Shown: positions 43,790-54,758, counted from the stretch's first letter. The stretch is DNA of 64,000 bases from Agapetus fuscipes (GCA_951799405.1 CATOGX010000079.1:1-64000), one strand, 5' to 3'. The notes: generated by a model not told the origin, from the letters alone. Program-made: numbers and translations.

Positions 43790-44464
43790 CGTAGCCTAGT
43801 ATTTTATTAGGCATTTTAGTACCAAGAATATTATTTTATTTTTTGTATGGAAATTCGTCACTTTGTATGGTGGCTACACCTTATAATATTTTTTTGAAAA
43901 AAGTAATGATTAATTAATGTAGGTATATATAAGAGATTTTCAATTGTAGAACATTATTTTTGAGTTAACCCGTTTTCTGCCGAGAAATTTTAAATATTGT
44001 TTTCTCTTGTATCGCAACCCCCAAAACAAAGAGTATTATGAGGCAATGGTTATCTAATATTGTTTCATAGCACTTGTTCGAGCGAATTGTTATGTAGGTT
44101 TATTTATGGGTATTAGACGTTTTGCTACCAAAAATATTAAAATTATTCTTTGTATGGAAATTGGCACTTTGTATGGTGGCTATACTTAATATTTTTTTGA
44201 AAAAAGTAATGAATAACATATGTAGGTATACAAAAGAGCTTTCTAATTGTAGAACAATATGTTATAGTTAACCCTTTCTCTGCCGAGAATTTTTTAATTA
44301 TTTTTTTCTCTTGTATGGCAGCCCCCAAAACAAAGAAAATTATGAGGCAATGGTTATTGTTGTTACATAGCACTATTATAATGACGATAATGAAAAAAAA
44401 ATAAAGAAAATCGCAGGAGCCGTTTTTGAGAAAATCTCATTTGAAACTTTCAGCTGTTGGGAAG
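43790..44464. repeat. Tandem duplication of an approximately 300-bp unit, repeat G
   Basis: 43795-44095 and 44100-44395 share, in order, TTTGTATGGAAATT(C/G)G, ACTTTGTATGGTGGCTA, TTTTTTTGAAAAAAGTAATGA, TTCTGCCGAGAA and ACAAAGA..ATTATGAGGCAA. Related but diverged blocks (CCGTTTTTGAGAAAAT, GGGAAGCCATCTTGAATT) recur at about 46780-47800. This is an unclassified dispersed repeat with its own internal duplication. Confidence 0.65.
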
Positions 44465-44472
44465 CCATCTTG

Positions 44473-45749
44473 TCTTGTCTTGTCTTGTATCCTGCCGCCT
44501 TTCCTCTAGGGGTGGCCAGTACCTCCACACAAGTGCCTCCACTTGACTCTGTCCTTGCATACTTCTTTCATCTCATCTAATTTCATCACTCTTTTCATGC
44601 ATGCTCTTCTCTTGTTTCCACTCTGTAGATTCCATTCATTCGCAATCTCATTTATCTGATCAATCCATTGTTTCCTAGGTCTTCCCCTTCCACGCTTACC
44701 TGTTACATTCCCTTTATACACTCTTTTTGTCAGTCGGTCTTCATTCATCCTTTCAATATGTCCAAACCATCGCATCACACTTCTTTGAACTTTCACTTTC
44801 ACGCTTTCTTTTACTCCGCATTCATTTAGAACCCATTCGTTTCTCACTCTATCTTTCAGTGTTTTTCCTGTCATACTTCTCAGATGGGCCATTTCTACGG
44901 TGCATACCTTATTTACTTCTCTTTCATTCAACGTCCATGACTCGCTTCCATACATAAGGGTCGGCAACAAAATACAATTGTGTACCGCCATTTTCATTTT
45001 CTTTGGTATCCTTTTATTCTTCGCTATTCTACCAAACGCTCCTATCACGCATCTTCCTTTGCTGGCACGCTTCTCTAATTCTTTCGTCATCTTACCATTC
45101 GCCTCAAACTTACTTCCTAAATAGTCAAACTCATTCACTACTTCAACTTTTATTCCATTCAAATAAATTGTAAGTTCCTCACATACTTCATTCCTGTCAA
45201 AAACTAATACTTTTGTCTTATTCGCATTTACTTTCAAGCTATTCTTACAAAATGCATCATTTAGTTTGGTTAACATCGTTTGGAGTTCCTCCGCCGAGTC
45301 AGCTAAAACTATAGCATCATCAGCATAAAGAAGTACTCCAACTCTTGTTTCACCCACTTTCACTCCGCTCTCTGATATTCCAGCTTCTTTTATGCAACTG
45401 TCCATGATTATATTAAACAACCATGGACTCATCACGCAGCCTTGCCTCACTCCCTTATATACATCAAACCAGTCACTATATCTCCCATCCACTCTTACAC
45501 ATGCCGAACTATTTTCATAGATGGCACGTATCACATTCAGAAGATTATCATTCACACCGTACTTCCTGAGAACATTCCACAGCATACATCTGTCCACCGA
45601 GTCAAAGGCCCTCTCAAGATCTACGAATGCTGCGTAGACCACCCCCCCCACAGCCAGATGTTTTTCAACAATCTGTCTGAGAGTAAAGATTTGGTCCACA
45701 CAACCTCGTCCTGGCATAAAGCCAGATTGAATATCAGAGACCCTGTGAC
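44473..45749 (-). mobile_element. RTE-like non-LTR element, 5'-truncated, copy 2
   Basis: Flanked by CCATCTTG on both sides (44465-44472 and 45750-45757), an 8-bp target duplication inside repeat G. The 3' tail is a (CTTGT)n run on the plus strand. It begins within the RT at the same point as copy 1 at 3424. Confidence 0.9.
44506..45744 (-). pseudogene. Non-LTR reverse transcriptase, C-terminal part (copy 2)
   Basis: Same motifs as copy 1: GFMPGRGCVDQIF, FVDLERAFDSVD, GVRQGCVMSPWLF, LLYADDAIVL, GRGRPRKQWID. There is no stop or frameshift. The apparent start further upstream (45786) lies in the flanking repeat and is not part of the protein. Confidence 0.88.
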
Positions 45750-46022
45750 CCATCTTGAATTTTCTAAAATTTGAAAAATGTTTCACTATGAATTATAGTG
45801 ATACAAGATTTCTTTCTATTAAAGTTAAGAAGTATAAAAGTTTTTTTCTACTCCCATTTGGTAATTTACTAATTACAAAACGGCTAACGCAATCACAATG
45901 CCATACATTTCTACACCCGTTGCATAATGTTACATTATGCAACCGGTAACCGTGTTAAAATGAACATGTGCGCATGCGCATTGTCAGAATTGGAACCATT
46001 TTTTAATTTCAAATGTCAACCT

Positions 46023-46145
46023 TGTATGGGGGTATGAAGACCTGTCAATCCAAGATGGCCGCAAGCGATCAGCTGATTAGGCTTCATACAATATTAGTGA
46101 TATTCGGTAGGTAGGAATTACCGTGGTGATGAGACTTTCAGCCCT
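46023..46145 (+). repeat. Internal block of the 16.5-kb MITE, without its termini
   Basis: GAAGACCTGTCAATCCAAGA through GGTGATGAGACTTTCAG matches 16534-16650. The stretches 45758-46022 and 46146-46344 show nothing recognisable. Confidence 0.7.
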
Positions 46146-46344
46146 GTTCAGATGAAAATAAATAAGTATATTTTATGTGTAGAGTCAAATAAAAATTGTT
46201 AATAGTGCTAAAATTTATCGAATTTATTTATCGGATTGCTCCAAATAAAGCTTTCCTTTTTTCAATGGAAAATAAAAGGCTTGAAAGGAAAACAATACAA
46301 AAAATTTCACCGCAAAAAATAAACAAACTCAAAAAGTTACTTGG

Positions 46345-46565
46345 TTAATAGGTGAGTATGAGGTTGATCACCTATGCTGTACAAGTTTGGTTCACCTGCC
46401 AATACAACTGCAGGGCATATGTTTATTTGAGTTTTGGGTTTGAATGTTTAAGCTTATATGCAGGATGTAAAAGCGCGACCTTATACATATGTGTCGGCTT
46501 GTGGGCATGAATTCAATATGAAACCTAAATATAATTTATTTGTACAACTTAGGTTAGATTAGATA
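46345..46565 (+). repeat. Repeat A copy
   Basis: TTGGTTAATAGGTGAGTATG through ACTTAGGTTAGATTAGATAA. It is missing about 35 bp of the central body. Confidence 0.7.
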
Positions 46566-46857
46566 ATCGAAGGGAATGATAAATCACACGTTTTGACAAA
46601 GGTAAGGTTTTAATTACTTCAAATGGACGAGTACATTATAATGACTATTATTCACTATTTTGTTAATTCTCTCATTGTCGTAGAAAAAGTATTGTATGCC
46701 ACTGCACGTAATTAGTCTTTGTAACACTCGTGCTTACTCGTGTTAAAAAGACTATCATTACTTGGCAGTGGCATAAATAACTATTTGCGTTCTGATGGGT
46801 TTTTGTAGCCATTTCATTTAAAATTTTGATATCATCTAAACGGCAATCACTAAAAAT

Positions 46858-47148
46858 TTAATTAGGCTGATTTATTTGGTGAGCGCTGTTTTTGTGTGTA
46901 TCACACCTCAAGAGCCCTCTGCGAGCTTGGTCGTCGCTGTAGAAAGTGCCAATTCTCAAGCAAGACCCAGTTGTTGTAAGGCTGGATGGACCTTTTGTTG
47001 ACCGGTCTTTGGTAAAGGTTTATGAATTTTTCAACCCAGCGAAGAGCAAACTTGAAAATATAAATGGGATATTTTTTGTGCTCCGCCGGGATTCGAACCC
47101 ACGACCTTCCAGTTACAAGTCCGAAGTGTTACCACCTGGACTACGGAC
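46858..47148 (-). mobile_element. tRNA-Thr-like SINE, copy 1
   Basis: On the minus strand it begins GTAGTCCAGGTGGTAACACT (A box), has CGGACTTGTAACTGG at the anticodon arm, and GGTCGTGGGTTCGAATCCCG (B box). A body follows with CCAAAGACCGGTCAACAAAAG. It ends CACCAAATAAATCAGCCTAAT. The two later copies have CTCGTAA at the anticodon loop, pointing to a tRNA-Thr(CGT) origin. Confidence 0.75.
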
Positions 47149-48050
47149 CGGTCAAATGTATAATATTGAAGAACATTATTTTTTTGTCAACGCTTACACT
47201 TCTGAGAAAGTCACAATTGTTCATTTTTTTTATATATAAATTTGGTAAGAATGTATCAAGCAACTTCCATACTGAAAATTAAAAAAAAATCGTTGGAGTC
47301 GTTTTTGAGAAAATCGTATTTGAAATTTTCAGCTCTTGGGAAGCCATCTTGAATTCTCAAAATAGTGAAAAAAAAATTGTTGTTCAAAAAATTATAAAAA
47401 AAAATCCTCCTTGTGTACCTAAGAAAAGTTTAAAAAAATTGCGTTTTTATGGGTCTTTTTAATATTTTCGATGAAAATTTTGAGATCGTGTAAACGGTAC
47501 TTAAGGTAATTTTTTTTAAAAGTGTTTTTTGATTTTATGTATAAATTAATTTTGCGCGTAATATTGACGAACATAATTTTTTGGTCAACTCAGCCATTTC
47601 CGAGAAAATCACAATCGTTTTTTTCTTTCATATGGCAACCCATAGACGCAGGTTGGCAAGTGTGTTGCCATAACTTATTTTCTTAGTGACAATTTAAGCA
47701 ACGACCACAGTGGAATTTTAAAGAAAATCGTAAGAGCCGTTTTTGAGAAAAGTACAATTTTATGTTTTTTTTGTATGGCAGCCATCTTGAATTTTCAGGG
47801 TGGCGCTATGCCGGTAGGCCCATCAAAATCTGTGGTTGTCAATTCTCTAAATCCAAAAATTGGTGTCTCTGTGATCAGTAGTTTCGGCTGGGACATAGAC
47901 ACATACGGACGGACGGACGGAAGGACAGGTTCGACAAATTAGGTTTTTTTGCATGTCCTGGTGCAGGACTACTCATTTCCGTTGAAACCTCAAAAAAAAA
48001 TTTCGGACGAATACAATACTTTATAGCTCCTTCGGACTGCTATAAAGTAA
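47149..48050. repeat. Diverged repeat G material
   Basis: Blocks CGTTTTTGAGAAAAT, GGGAAGCCATCTTGAATT and GTATGGCAGCCATCTTGAAT appear two to three times (about 47291-47355, 47450-47600, 47730-47800). They are followed by a GGACGGACGGAAGGAC microsatellite near 47905 and TTTATAGCTCCTTCGGACTG near 48020. No coding sequence. Confidence 0.45.
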
Positions 48051-48289
48051 ACACGCAAGTGTGGTTTTGAAATGATTCAAATTCACGTCAGAGATTGGGC
48101 ACTCACCCTACCAAGTCAAAACAGGAAGTCATGCTACGCAAAAGAAGTAATACCAACATAATGGTACTAAAATTCTCACAAATTTAATAGACCTATAAAT
48201 GAAATTTAACTTACCAATCGCGAAACAAAAAGCTTTCAAACGCTGGCGCTACATGTCGTTTTTACTGGTGTTTTTCAATTAAAACATCT

Positions 48290-48500
48290 TCAACGAGCAG
48301 GATTAATGCTCTAACACCTGCAAGATAAAAGGAAGAAGCACTAGATTCTGGCTTAAGACTGTCCTCTATAGTCTATATTTTTGTTTTTTGCCAGTTCTCA
48401 TTGATCTTATTAAAAATCAGAGCAGGAAAAAAGTGTGCTAGCGAAGCCGGACTTAAGACTAGAATGCCTTAATCATGCGCAGCACGAGTAGGCTGGCTAG
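48290..48500 (+). mobile_element. Diverged Helitron 3' end
   Basis: Colinear with the last 200 bp of the array units: ACCTGCA.GATAAAAGGAAG, CCAGTTCTCATTGATCTT, CAGAGCAGG...AAGTGTGCTAGCGAAGCCGG. It ends GGCTGGCTAG before a T, with a degenerate hairpin (CTAG.ATGCCT / AGGCTGGCTAG). It is an older member of the same family. Confidence 0.7.
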
Positions 48501-48654
48501 TTAGTTTATTATAAAACATCCGAACAGCCCATATTGAACCTTGTTCTCCGCTTACTTAAGCCTCCAGCAGCCCCTGTCTTCAGCCACCTTCCTCCAGTTT
48601 GGCAGCTTTTGGTATCTACGTTATATCTGCATAGCTAGATTCGTAGCACGTCCA

Positions 48655-49115
48655 CAGCAGAAACGTGTAAGTTTGCGCTTACATATACTGCAGGTGTACT
48701 TACAAAATAAACCAAACCTCACATGAACGTAAACCTTGAAAATCCTACTACGTTTTTCTAAAATCTTGTTGGCATTGGTAGAAGTGACCCAAGTTATGTG
48801 TTTACAGCATGGGAGGCAAAGATGTACCCAGGATCAAAACTAGGGGGGGGGGGGGGCAAGTTTTGAAAATTGAAGATGAAAAATTGAACACAACCTTATT
48901 TTATGCTATAAAGTCATGTGCAGTCCACGGTACTATTTATTTTGATTATTAAAAAGGTTATTTCAATAATTTTAATCAATTCCAGCAACAATATTTAATA
49001 ACGATTTAGGTATTTTTTACCCGCAGGGGCGGGCAGCTGCCCCCCCCCCTGCCCCTTCCTGGGTACGCCCATGATGGGAGGTCAGCCTGATATTAGCCTA
49101 TTGGTCTAAGAAATT
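48655..49115 (-). repeat. Repeat A copy split by a hAT MITE
   Basis: 48655-48816 and 49082-49115 join as one reverse repeat A (CATGGGAGGTCAGCCTGATA). Confidence 0.7.
48817..49073. mobile_element. 257-bp hAT-type MITE with 8-bp duplication
   Basis: ATGGGAGG flanks both sides (48809-48816 and 49074-49081). Termini CAAAGATGTACCCAGGA / TTCCTGGGTACGCCCATG share GTACCCAGGA in inverted orientation and have the CA...TG form of hAT elements. G- and C-runs lie just inside. Part of the interior recurs at about 18690-18760. Confidence 0.8.
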
Positions 49116-49142
49116 TCAATCGTATGTTATTATTACTTTCAG

Positions 49143-49463
49143 TTGATGTTCTCACGGCACCTGTTCGGGATGCTAGGCCGACAGAAGTATCCGGTCCGAA
49201 GTCACGCTGCACACCCTGGCATTGTGGCTACGGAGATGGCCAAAGACGCTGGCGAATGGATCCTGAAGACGCTGAAGACGCCGCAGCAAGGATCCGTCTC
49301 CATCTTGCACGCAGCCTTGATGGAAGATGTGGACAGGCACAGATTCATCAGCAACTGCCAGGACGCATATTCCACTGGCTTCTCTCAGGATGAACGACTT
49401 CAAGCTCGGCTCTTTTACACCACGTGCGAAATGCTTGGGATCAAGGAATTTGGAAGGGCTTGA
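49143..49463 (+). CDS. Short-chain dehydrogenase/reductase, last exon
   Basis: The acceptor TTACTTTCAG ends at 49142. The exon continues the frame of 17800 directly (SKLAQ then LMFSRHLF) and ends in TGA at 49461-49463. It carries HPGIVATEM, the conserved substrate-loop entry of SDR enzymes, and a C-terminal tail ending CEMLGIKEFGRA. The intron from 17801 to 49142 is about 31.3 kb and is filled by the mobile elements listed here. No AATAAA lies close downstream; AATATA at 49534-49539 is a possible weak poly(A) signal. Confidence 0.9.
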   Translation: MMFSRHLFGMLGRQKYPVRSHAAHPGIVATEMAKDAGEWILKTLKTPQQGSVSILHAALMEDVDRHRFISNCQDAYSTGFSQDERLQARLFYTTCEMLGIKEFGRA

Positions 49464-49796
49464 AGCAAGAATAATAACAATTATTAAAAAAAAATCTTTG
49501 TCTTCCATACACAATCGGTTTAAATCATCAATCAATATAAAAGACATAGATGATGTACGTCTGTTTCCTCCCTAGTAACAAACGTGCTATTAACACACAC
49601 AGGTAAACAACGTAAAAATGAGACAGTGTAAAGGCAAAGCCCCTCGTTGGACGCCATTTGTAAAGAATAATGATGATGATGATAATTTTTCTCTATCATT
49701 ACAGATGGATAGGGTGTGGGTTCTGAAATATACTTGTGGGTTCGAGTATTGATTAAAAGGTTTGGGTTCAACCTTTTACATTATCATTTATTCACT
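49464..49796. other. SDR 3' flank
   Basis: Contains a short GAT microsatellite (about 49672-49684) and no gene. It probably includes the 3' UTR of the SDR gene. Confidence 0.4.
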
Positions 49797-49915
49797 TTTT
49801 ACTTCAAACCTTGCAACTCCTACCACCTTTCCCTGAAACCGGGGTGGCATTGTCAAAAGTGAACCGATTTTTACTGCACGGGGGGTCAGCCTCATACCAA
49901 CCTATCAGTCAAGGA
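49797..49915 (-). repeat. Repeat A copy, partial
   Basis: CCTTGCAACTCCTACCACCT through CCAACCTATCAGTCAAGG; the tail part is missing. Confidence 0.7.
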
Positions 49916-50596
49916 TAATTATTATAATTGTGAAAAGAGGGATAGGGTTCCACCCGTTAAGCCAAGGAGGTCCAGAAAGCACGCTGCCTTGTTTGTGAGG
50001 TGTGGAAGGATGAACTTTAGGTCGAAGTACTCCCAATTGCTTGCCCTAGTTGTTCAGGAGGTGTGTGATATATAATATACATTCAATAACCCCTTCAGTC
50101 ATGTATTTCCTGGTAAGAAGCATAATAACGTCCGGGGGAGATAGAAGGTGGGTTGGAGCCCATAGGATCCTTTTCAACTGACAAACGCGTCCACTGGTTG
50201 GCCTTTTATACGATTTGGGCAGCTGATCTTCTCCTGGAGGGGAAAACCCTAACTACCCTTGGCCCTCGAGCATCCCTACTCCATCCCCTACAACAGGCAG
50301 GGATGAATTCAGTCAAAAAATATGTTCTCTCTCAGATCTTCTCTCTCCATGCAGTAATAATATGAAGACAATAATTAAATCAAGTACAATTTTAATAATA
50401 TAGATATATGCTACGCTATAACATAAGATATGTCATATGTCAAAAAGAGGCGTAAGTACACATGATGATTATCTGGAAACTAATAATAATAAGACTTCGT
50501 TTGTATCAAGATAGCGCCCTAGGGTGCACTCTCTTTTGGCACACAAAACGTCTCAGATGCTCCAGCTATATCTTTTATGTTGATCGATGGTTTAAA
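49916..50596. other. Anonymous sequence
   Basis: I see no coding potential worth calling and no known repeat. A 70-codon open frame at 50153 has no recognisable motif. Confidence 0.3.
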
Positions 50597-50775
50597 CAGG
50601 CCCGGATTAACCCCTCTGGGGACCCTGGTGCGGGGTAAAGCTCGGGGGCCCCCCATATGCCCCCCCCCAACCCTCCTACTTTTCTATAACCTCAAAGATG
50701 AATATATTTTCCGAAAAAAAAGTACGTTGAAGTTTTTTCCATACAATATTTTTTAGCTTTTGGGGGGCCCCTTGG
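50597..50775 (+). mobile_element. hAT terminal fragment
   Basis: CAGGCCCGGATTAACCCCTC at the left end matches the right terminus of the 3.7-kb hAT element at 28086. GGGGGCCCCCC-type blocks are at both ends. It may be a short complete derivative, but no target duplication was found. Confidence 0.5.
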
Positions 50776-51244
50776 ATACGTGGCTGCCAAAAAGGGAGAA
50801 AAAATTGGATATATTAGAGATTAACAAACACAAAAATAAAAAAGTTCTATGCTATATTCAACTTCCTGCCATCACATCTCCTCTCCTAGCAATATTAGCT
50901 CCGCCCCAAAAATCACCATCTCCCTCCCACACATCTACCTTGCTACCCCCTCCCTTACCGTTACCACCAATAGATCCCACTCCACTGTCTTAATTTTTAA
51001 GTTTCATTTTAGTAATTGTTAGTTACCCGAAGATGGAAGTGATTCCGAAAATATTTGTAACTTACTCAAAAAATCAATTTAAGTGGAATAAAACAAAGTT
51101 TTAATTTTTGTATTTTTTTAAATTCTTTATTAAAAATTAATTATTTTTTACCTAAGAATTATTCAATATAACAATATTGTGAACGATTGATCTAAGCATA
51201 TAATTGGAGCCTAAATTATTGGAGCTTAAATTATTAGTACCTAA
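50776..51244. other. Anonymous sequence
   Basis: A pyrimidine-rich stretch (50870-50990, CTCCCACACATCTACC and similar), then AT-rich DNA. Nothing recognised. Confidence 0.3.
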
Positions 51245-51365
51245 TGCTATTTTAGGTTTGAAATAAACACCGAAACAGGAAATCATTTCTGACACCCTCG
51301 GTGGAATTCGAATTCGAGCTCTCGGCATGGAATGCAAGCACCCTACCAATTAGTTATTGGACCAT
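51245..51365 (-). mobile_element. SINE family E, head fragment
   Basis: The minus strand has the tRNA-like head with CTAATTGGTAGGGTGC, TTGCATTCCATGCCG, a degenerate B box, and CGGTGTTTATTTCAAACC. The rest of the body is absent. Confidence 0.6.
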
Positions 51366-51647
51366 TTTTTAGTTCGAGTCCCCGCGTCAACCAGCGTATC
51401 CGTGACTTATGAGTATGCCATCCGTGACTTGGGGTATTGTATCCGCGACTTGAAAACCCAAATAACGCAAAACGAAACGGCATTTTGTCAAATTTTGACA
51501 GCTGGACTCAGTTTAGCTACCTACAGTTACCGCAATGCTTGAGCGCAGCTGGTGGCCGGCTTATCTTATGGGGCATCCACACGCTTGCGGCAAACGCTTT
51601 GCGGCGCGTAGTCTTATAGACTAAGAGCCAGACGTACGAAACCTTAC

Positions 51648-52040
51648 CTCATCGACTACCAGGCAGAGACATGGTCAGGCTGGTAGTTTGCATCGAGTAC
51701 ATCATTTTTTCACTGGTCTGCCTTTTCCTATCCTGGAGCGTTTTGGATGCGGCCTCTTCAAAGAGGCCCAAAAAATGGTGCAAACTACCTCATCGACTAC
51801 CAGGCAGAAACATGTTTGGGGAGGTGACCGGCATCGAGTACATGCCTTTTCTGCAGATTTTGGTGATCCTACCCTGGAGCGTTCTGGAGGCGGCCTCTTC
51901 AAAGAGGCCCAAAAAATGGTGCAAACTACCTCATCGACTACCAGGCAGAGACTAGTAAGAGACGATGACCTACATTATTTACCTGCTTTTTGCATTAAAA
52001 AAAATACTCCAAACCTGGAGCATTTTGAATGCGGTCATTT
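51648..52040 (+). repeat. 141-bp tandem repeat, two full units plus partial
   Basis: The word CTCATCGACTACCAGGCAG begins at 51648, 51789 and 51930, exactly 141 bp apart. Each unit also has CCTGGAGCGTT, CGGCCTCTTCAAAGAGGC (a palindrome) and CAAAAAATGGTGCAAACTAC. The third unit degrades after its first 30 bp. Because 141 is 47 codons, two frames stay open; neither resembles a known protein. Confidence 0.85.
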
Positions 52041-52404
52041 TTTTAACAAATATATAAATCGATCTTTTGATATAAGTTGTATGAGTCATGAGAATAAAGA
52101 AAAAAATATATAGGTATGTTACATTCGTTACTAATAACAATAAAATTAACAAACCAAAAATTTGCATTTCCCACCCTTCTGGTTCAGGAGAAAAAAGGGT
52201 ACAACGGTATTTTTTACATTATATTTTATGATTCAAAAACAAAGTACAATAATTGGAATTTTTGTAAATTAAAAATAAGAACGTTAATTTTAAAACAATA
52301 ATAGTCTCTTACACATTCTTTCTATCTGCTTTAGTTTCACGGGAAATGAATTTTAAAATCAAATATTTTCCAAAAAACTTTACGTCGAGTCCCGTTTTGG
52401 TTCC

Positions 52405-52865
52405 ACGACAAAATGTCCATTGACAGAATGTCCCCCGACATAATGTCCACGGATAAAATGTCCCCCCGACAAAATGTCCACCCGACAAAATGTCCACCGA
52501 CAGAATGTCCACCGACAGAATGTCCACCGACACAATGTCCACGGACAAAATGTCCACGCGACAAAATGTCCACGCGACAAAATGTCCACCGACAAAATGT
52601 CCACCGACAAAATGTCCACCCGACAAAATGTCCACGCGACAAAATGTCCACCGACAGAATGTCCACTGACAAAATGTCCACCGACCGAATGTCCACCGAC
52701 AAAATGTCCACCGACAGAATGTCCACCGACCAAATGTCCACCGACAAAATGTCCACCGACAGAATGTCCACAAACATAATGTCCACCGACAAAATGTCCA
52801 CCGACATAATGCCCACCGACAAAATGTCCACCAACAAAATGTCCACTCGACAAAATGTCCACGCG
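52405..52865 (+). repeat. 15-bp minisatellite, about 30 units
   Basis: The unit is CGACAAAATGTCCAC, with variants CGACAGAATGTCCAC, CCGACATAATG and a one-base-longer form. As 15 is a multiple of three, several frames on both strands stay open and encode simple repeats (MSTDK or CRWTF types). I see no reason to call a gene. The array is flanked by sequence typical of dispersed repeats (CACTTATCCGATTTTGACGA at about 52942). Confidence 0.9.
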
Positions 52866-53127
52866 AATGCACACTTCACCTATAAAATAGAATTTTTGTG
52901 TGCATGGGGGTATGTATGTATATTACTTATAGACTCCTAAACCACTTATCCGATTTTGACGAAATTTTCAGGAAACATGTCAATTATTCTTAGAATGGTT
53001 CCTGAACAGTTTGATGGTAATCAAATATAAAAGGTTGCATATTATTTTTTTTTCAGCAACAAGGTCGGTAAATTTTGAAACCACCCGATACAAGCAGACC
53101 ATTATATTCATCTATTATATGTTTTAT
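52866..53127. other. Dispersed-repeat-like sequence
   Basis: Contains CCTAAACCACTTATCCGA and TTTTGACGAAATTTTCAGG, words often present in insect repeats. Family not identified. Confidence 0.3.
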
Positions 53128-53238
53128 AATCTAAGTTGCAAGGATATATTAACTTTTAAGAATCATATAAAATGCGTGCCCACAAGTTCGCGCTTACAAA
53201 TGCTGCATGTGTACCTACCCAGCAACTTTTGCCGGCCT
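53128..53238 (-). repeat. Repeat A fragment
   Basis: TAATCTAAGTTGCAAGGATA through CAACTTTTGCCGGCCTTCCC. Confidence 0.7.
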
Positions 53239-53239
53239 T

Positions 53240-53425
53240 CCCTAAAAAAAATATGGGGGCTAGCCTCACGCCACCCACTTGAAGTGGGGGTTTCCCAGCT
53301 CCCGAGGGGGTTGGTACTCATTTCTTATGAAGGCTGAGTAAGTCTTGCCAGGATTTTATTTTGGGATAACTTGTCATGGAACAAAGGTACTCCTCTATCA
53401 ACTGCGTTATCGACCGGAATTTTTA
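53240..53425 (-). mobile_element. SINE family E copy
   Basis: GGGGCTAGCCTCACGCCACC, TTGAAGTGGGGGTTTCCCAG and GAAGGCTGAGTAAGTCTTGC. The head is partly preserved (CTATCAACTGCGTTATCGAC). Confidence 0.65.
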
Positions 53426-53603
53426 CTCAACTAACGCTAACGCAACTAAACTACACATATTGTGTAACTTCTTGCGAGTGAACCCATTTATTTTTACAGA
53501 TAGGGGAGCCGGCTTTACGCCAACCACTTCAGTGAAGTGGGGGTTTCTCAGCTCCCGACCCCTCGGGTAATCTGGTACTCATTCCTTTTGAAGGCTGAGT
53601 AAG

Positions 53604-54194
53604 TGGTGACGCACAATTGAGCGTCATCTGTTTTATTTTTAATTAATTAGTCTAAGAAGCGAATTTCATGTTGGTCTGTCACAATCTGAAAAAAGTGCGG
53701 ATAAAAATCGCAAGATGTCGGTATCAACTTTTTTGACATCTGAGCAACGTGAGATTAGCAAGAATTGAAGACTTCCATTTCCGTCGTGTTCGCAAGTAGA
53801 CCCGTTTTTATATGTCTCTCGACCGATTTGAAATTTAACCGTAAAAATCTGTGAGTGAGTGTGATTGTTTTACATATAACTTGCAAGTGTGGCAGTTTGT
53901 GAACAGAGCTCAGCACCACAGGATCCTGAGAAAACGAGCATCATCTTGGACCAGCAGAGCACAATTTGAGGTTAGTGGCGGTCCTTTGATTTTCGCTTCT
54001 TTGGTACGGGAAAGTCGTCCAACATTGAAAGCCACCTATTGAAGGTTGGCTTTTGTTTGAGAGAGAAAATACCATAGGCACTAGATCTATGTATTTCATA
54101 TCTCGCATTGGAGAATACGTTGCAGTTTCTCCATTTGTTGTTTTTTTGTAGTTATATACCCCCTGAGGGGCAAAACTTACACCTTGCCCCTCCA
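53604..54194 (+). repeat. 5' LTR of the BEL element
   Basis: 591 bp. The LTR contains an open frame of 63 codons (53851-54042) that is also present in the 3' LTR; it is not a credible gene. It is followed by a non-coding leader (54195-54758) with no other feature. Confidence 0.95.
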
Positions 54195-54758
54195 TATGGT
54201 CCTTCGAACCCCAGATGGTCTTTCATAACCTGTTCGAAACCAGAATGGTTGACATGAAACGGATATTCAAGGATACTGTGTCGATAGTTAATTGTTAAGA
54301 ACATAATATGATATGCCTTTGTATTAGAATCTATATTCTAGCATTATTTATATTGTGTACAAAAATTAACGAGTGTCATATATATTTTTACTGTATGTAG
54401 GTAGTTATTTTTTTAATAAGTGTTGAATACACAGTAGGTACATATATTTGTTGGTTGCGGAATTCATAGCTGATGATACCTATCCATTAGAGATTAGGTA
54501 TTCATACAGCTGAGCGTTGTCTACAGGTACCTACCTACCTTTGTTTATATTTTTATATAAATGTCATTACAAGTTTGTTATTGTTTTTTTTTTCCATTAG
54601 TAAATAAACTATCTGGAGAAAGTAAATATTGTGATACATACTGACATAAAATAAATTCAACTTTGAGGCAAATCGATTTCTTCTTTCAGAACTGAAAGTA
54701 GGTTTTTTCGATTTTGTTACCGTTTCTTCATTGCTATTGTTTATTTTAAAAAGTAAAC

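Noticed and set aside
50153..50365. 70-codon open frame
   Set aside because: No motif, no splice context and no second copy; cannot be distinguished from chance.
52405..52865. CRISPR-like array
   Set aside because: Units are contiguous 15-mers without unique spacers, in a eukaryotic context.
52309..52940. Several overlapping open frames of 100-187 codons on both strands
   Set aside because: Produced by a 15-bp minisatellite; no start context, no domain, pure repeats.
53851..54042. 63-codon frame also found at 60539 and similar at 18.2 kb
   Set aside because: Lies inside the BEL LTR; conserved only because the LTRs are copies.
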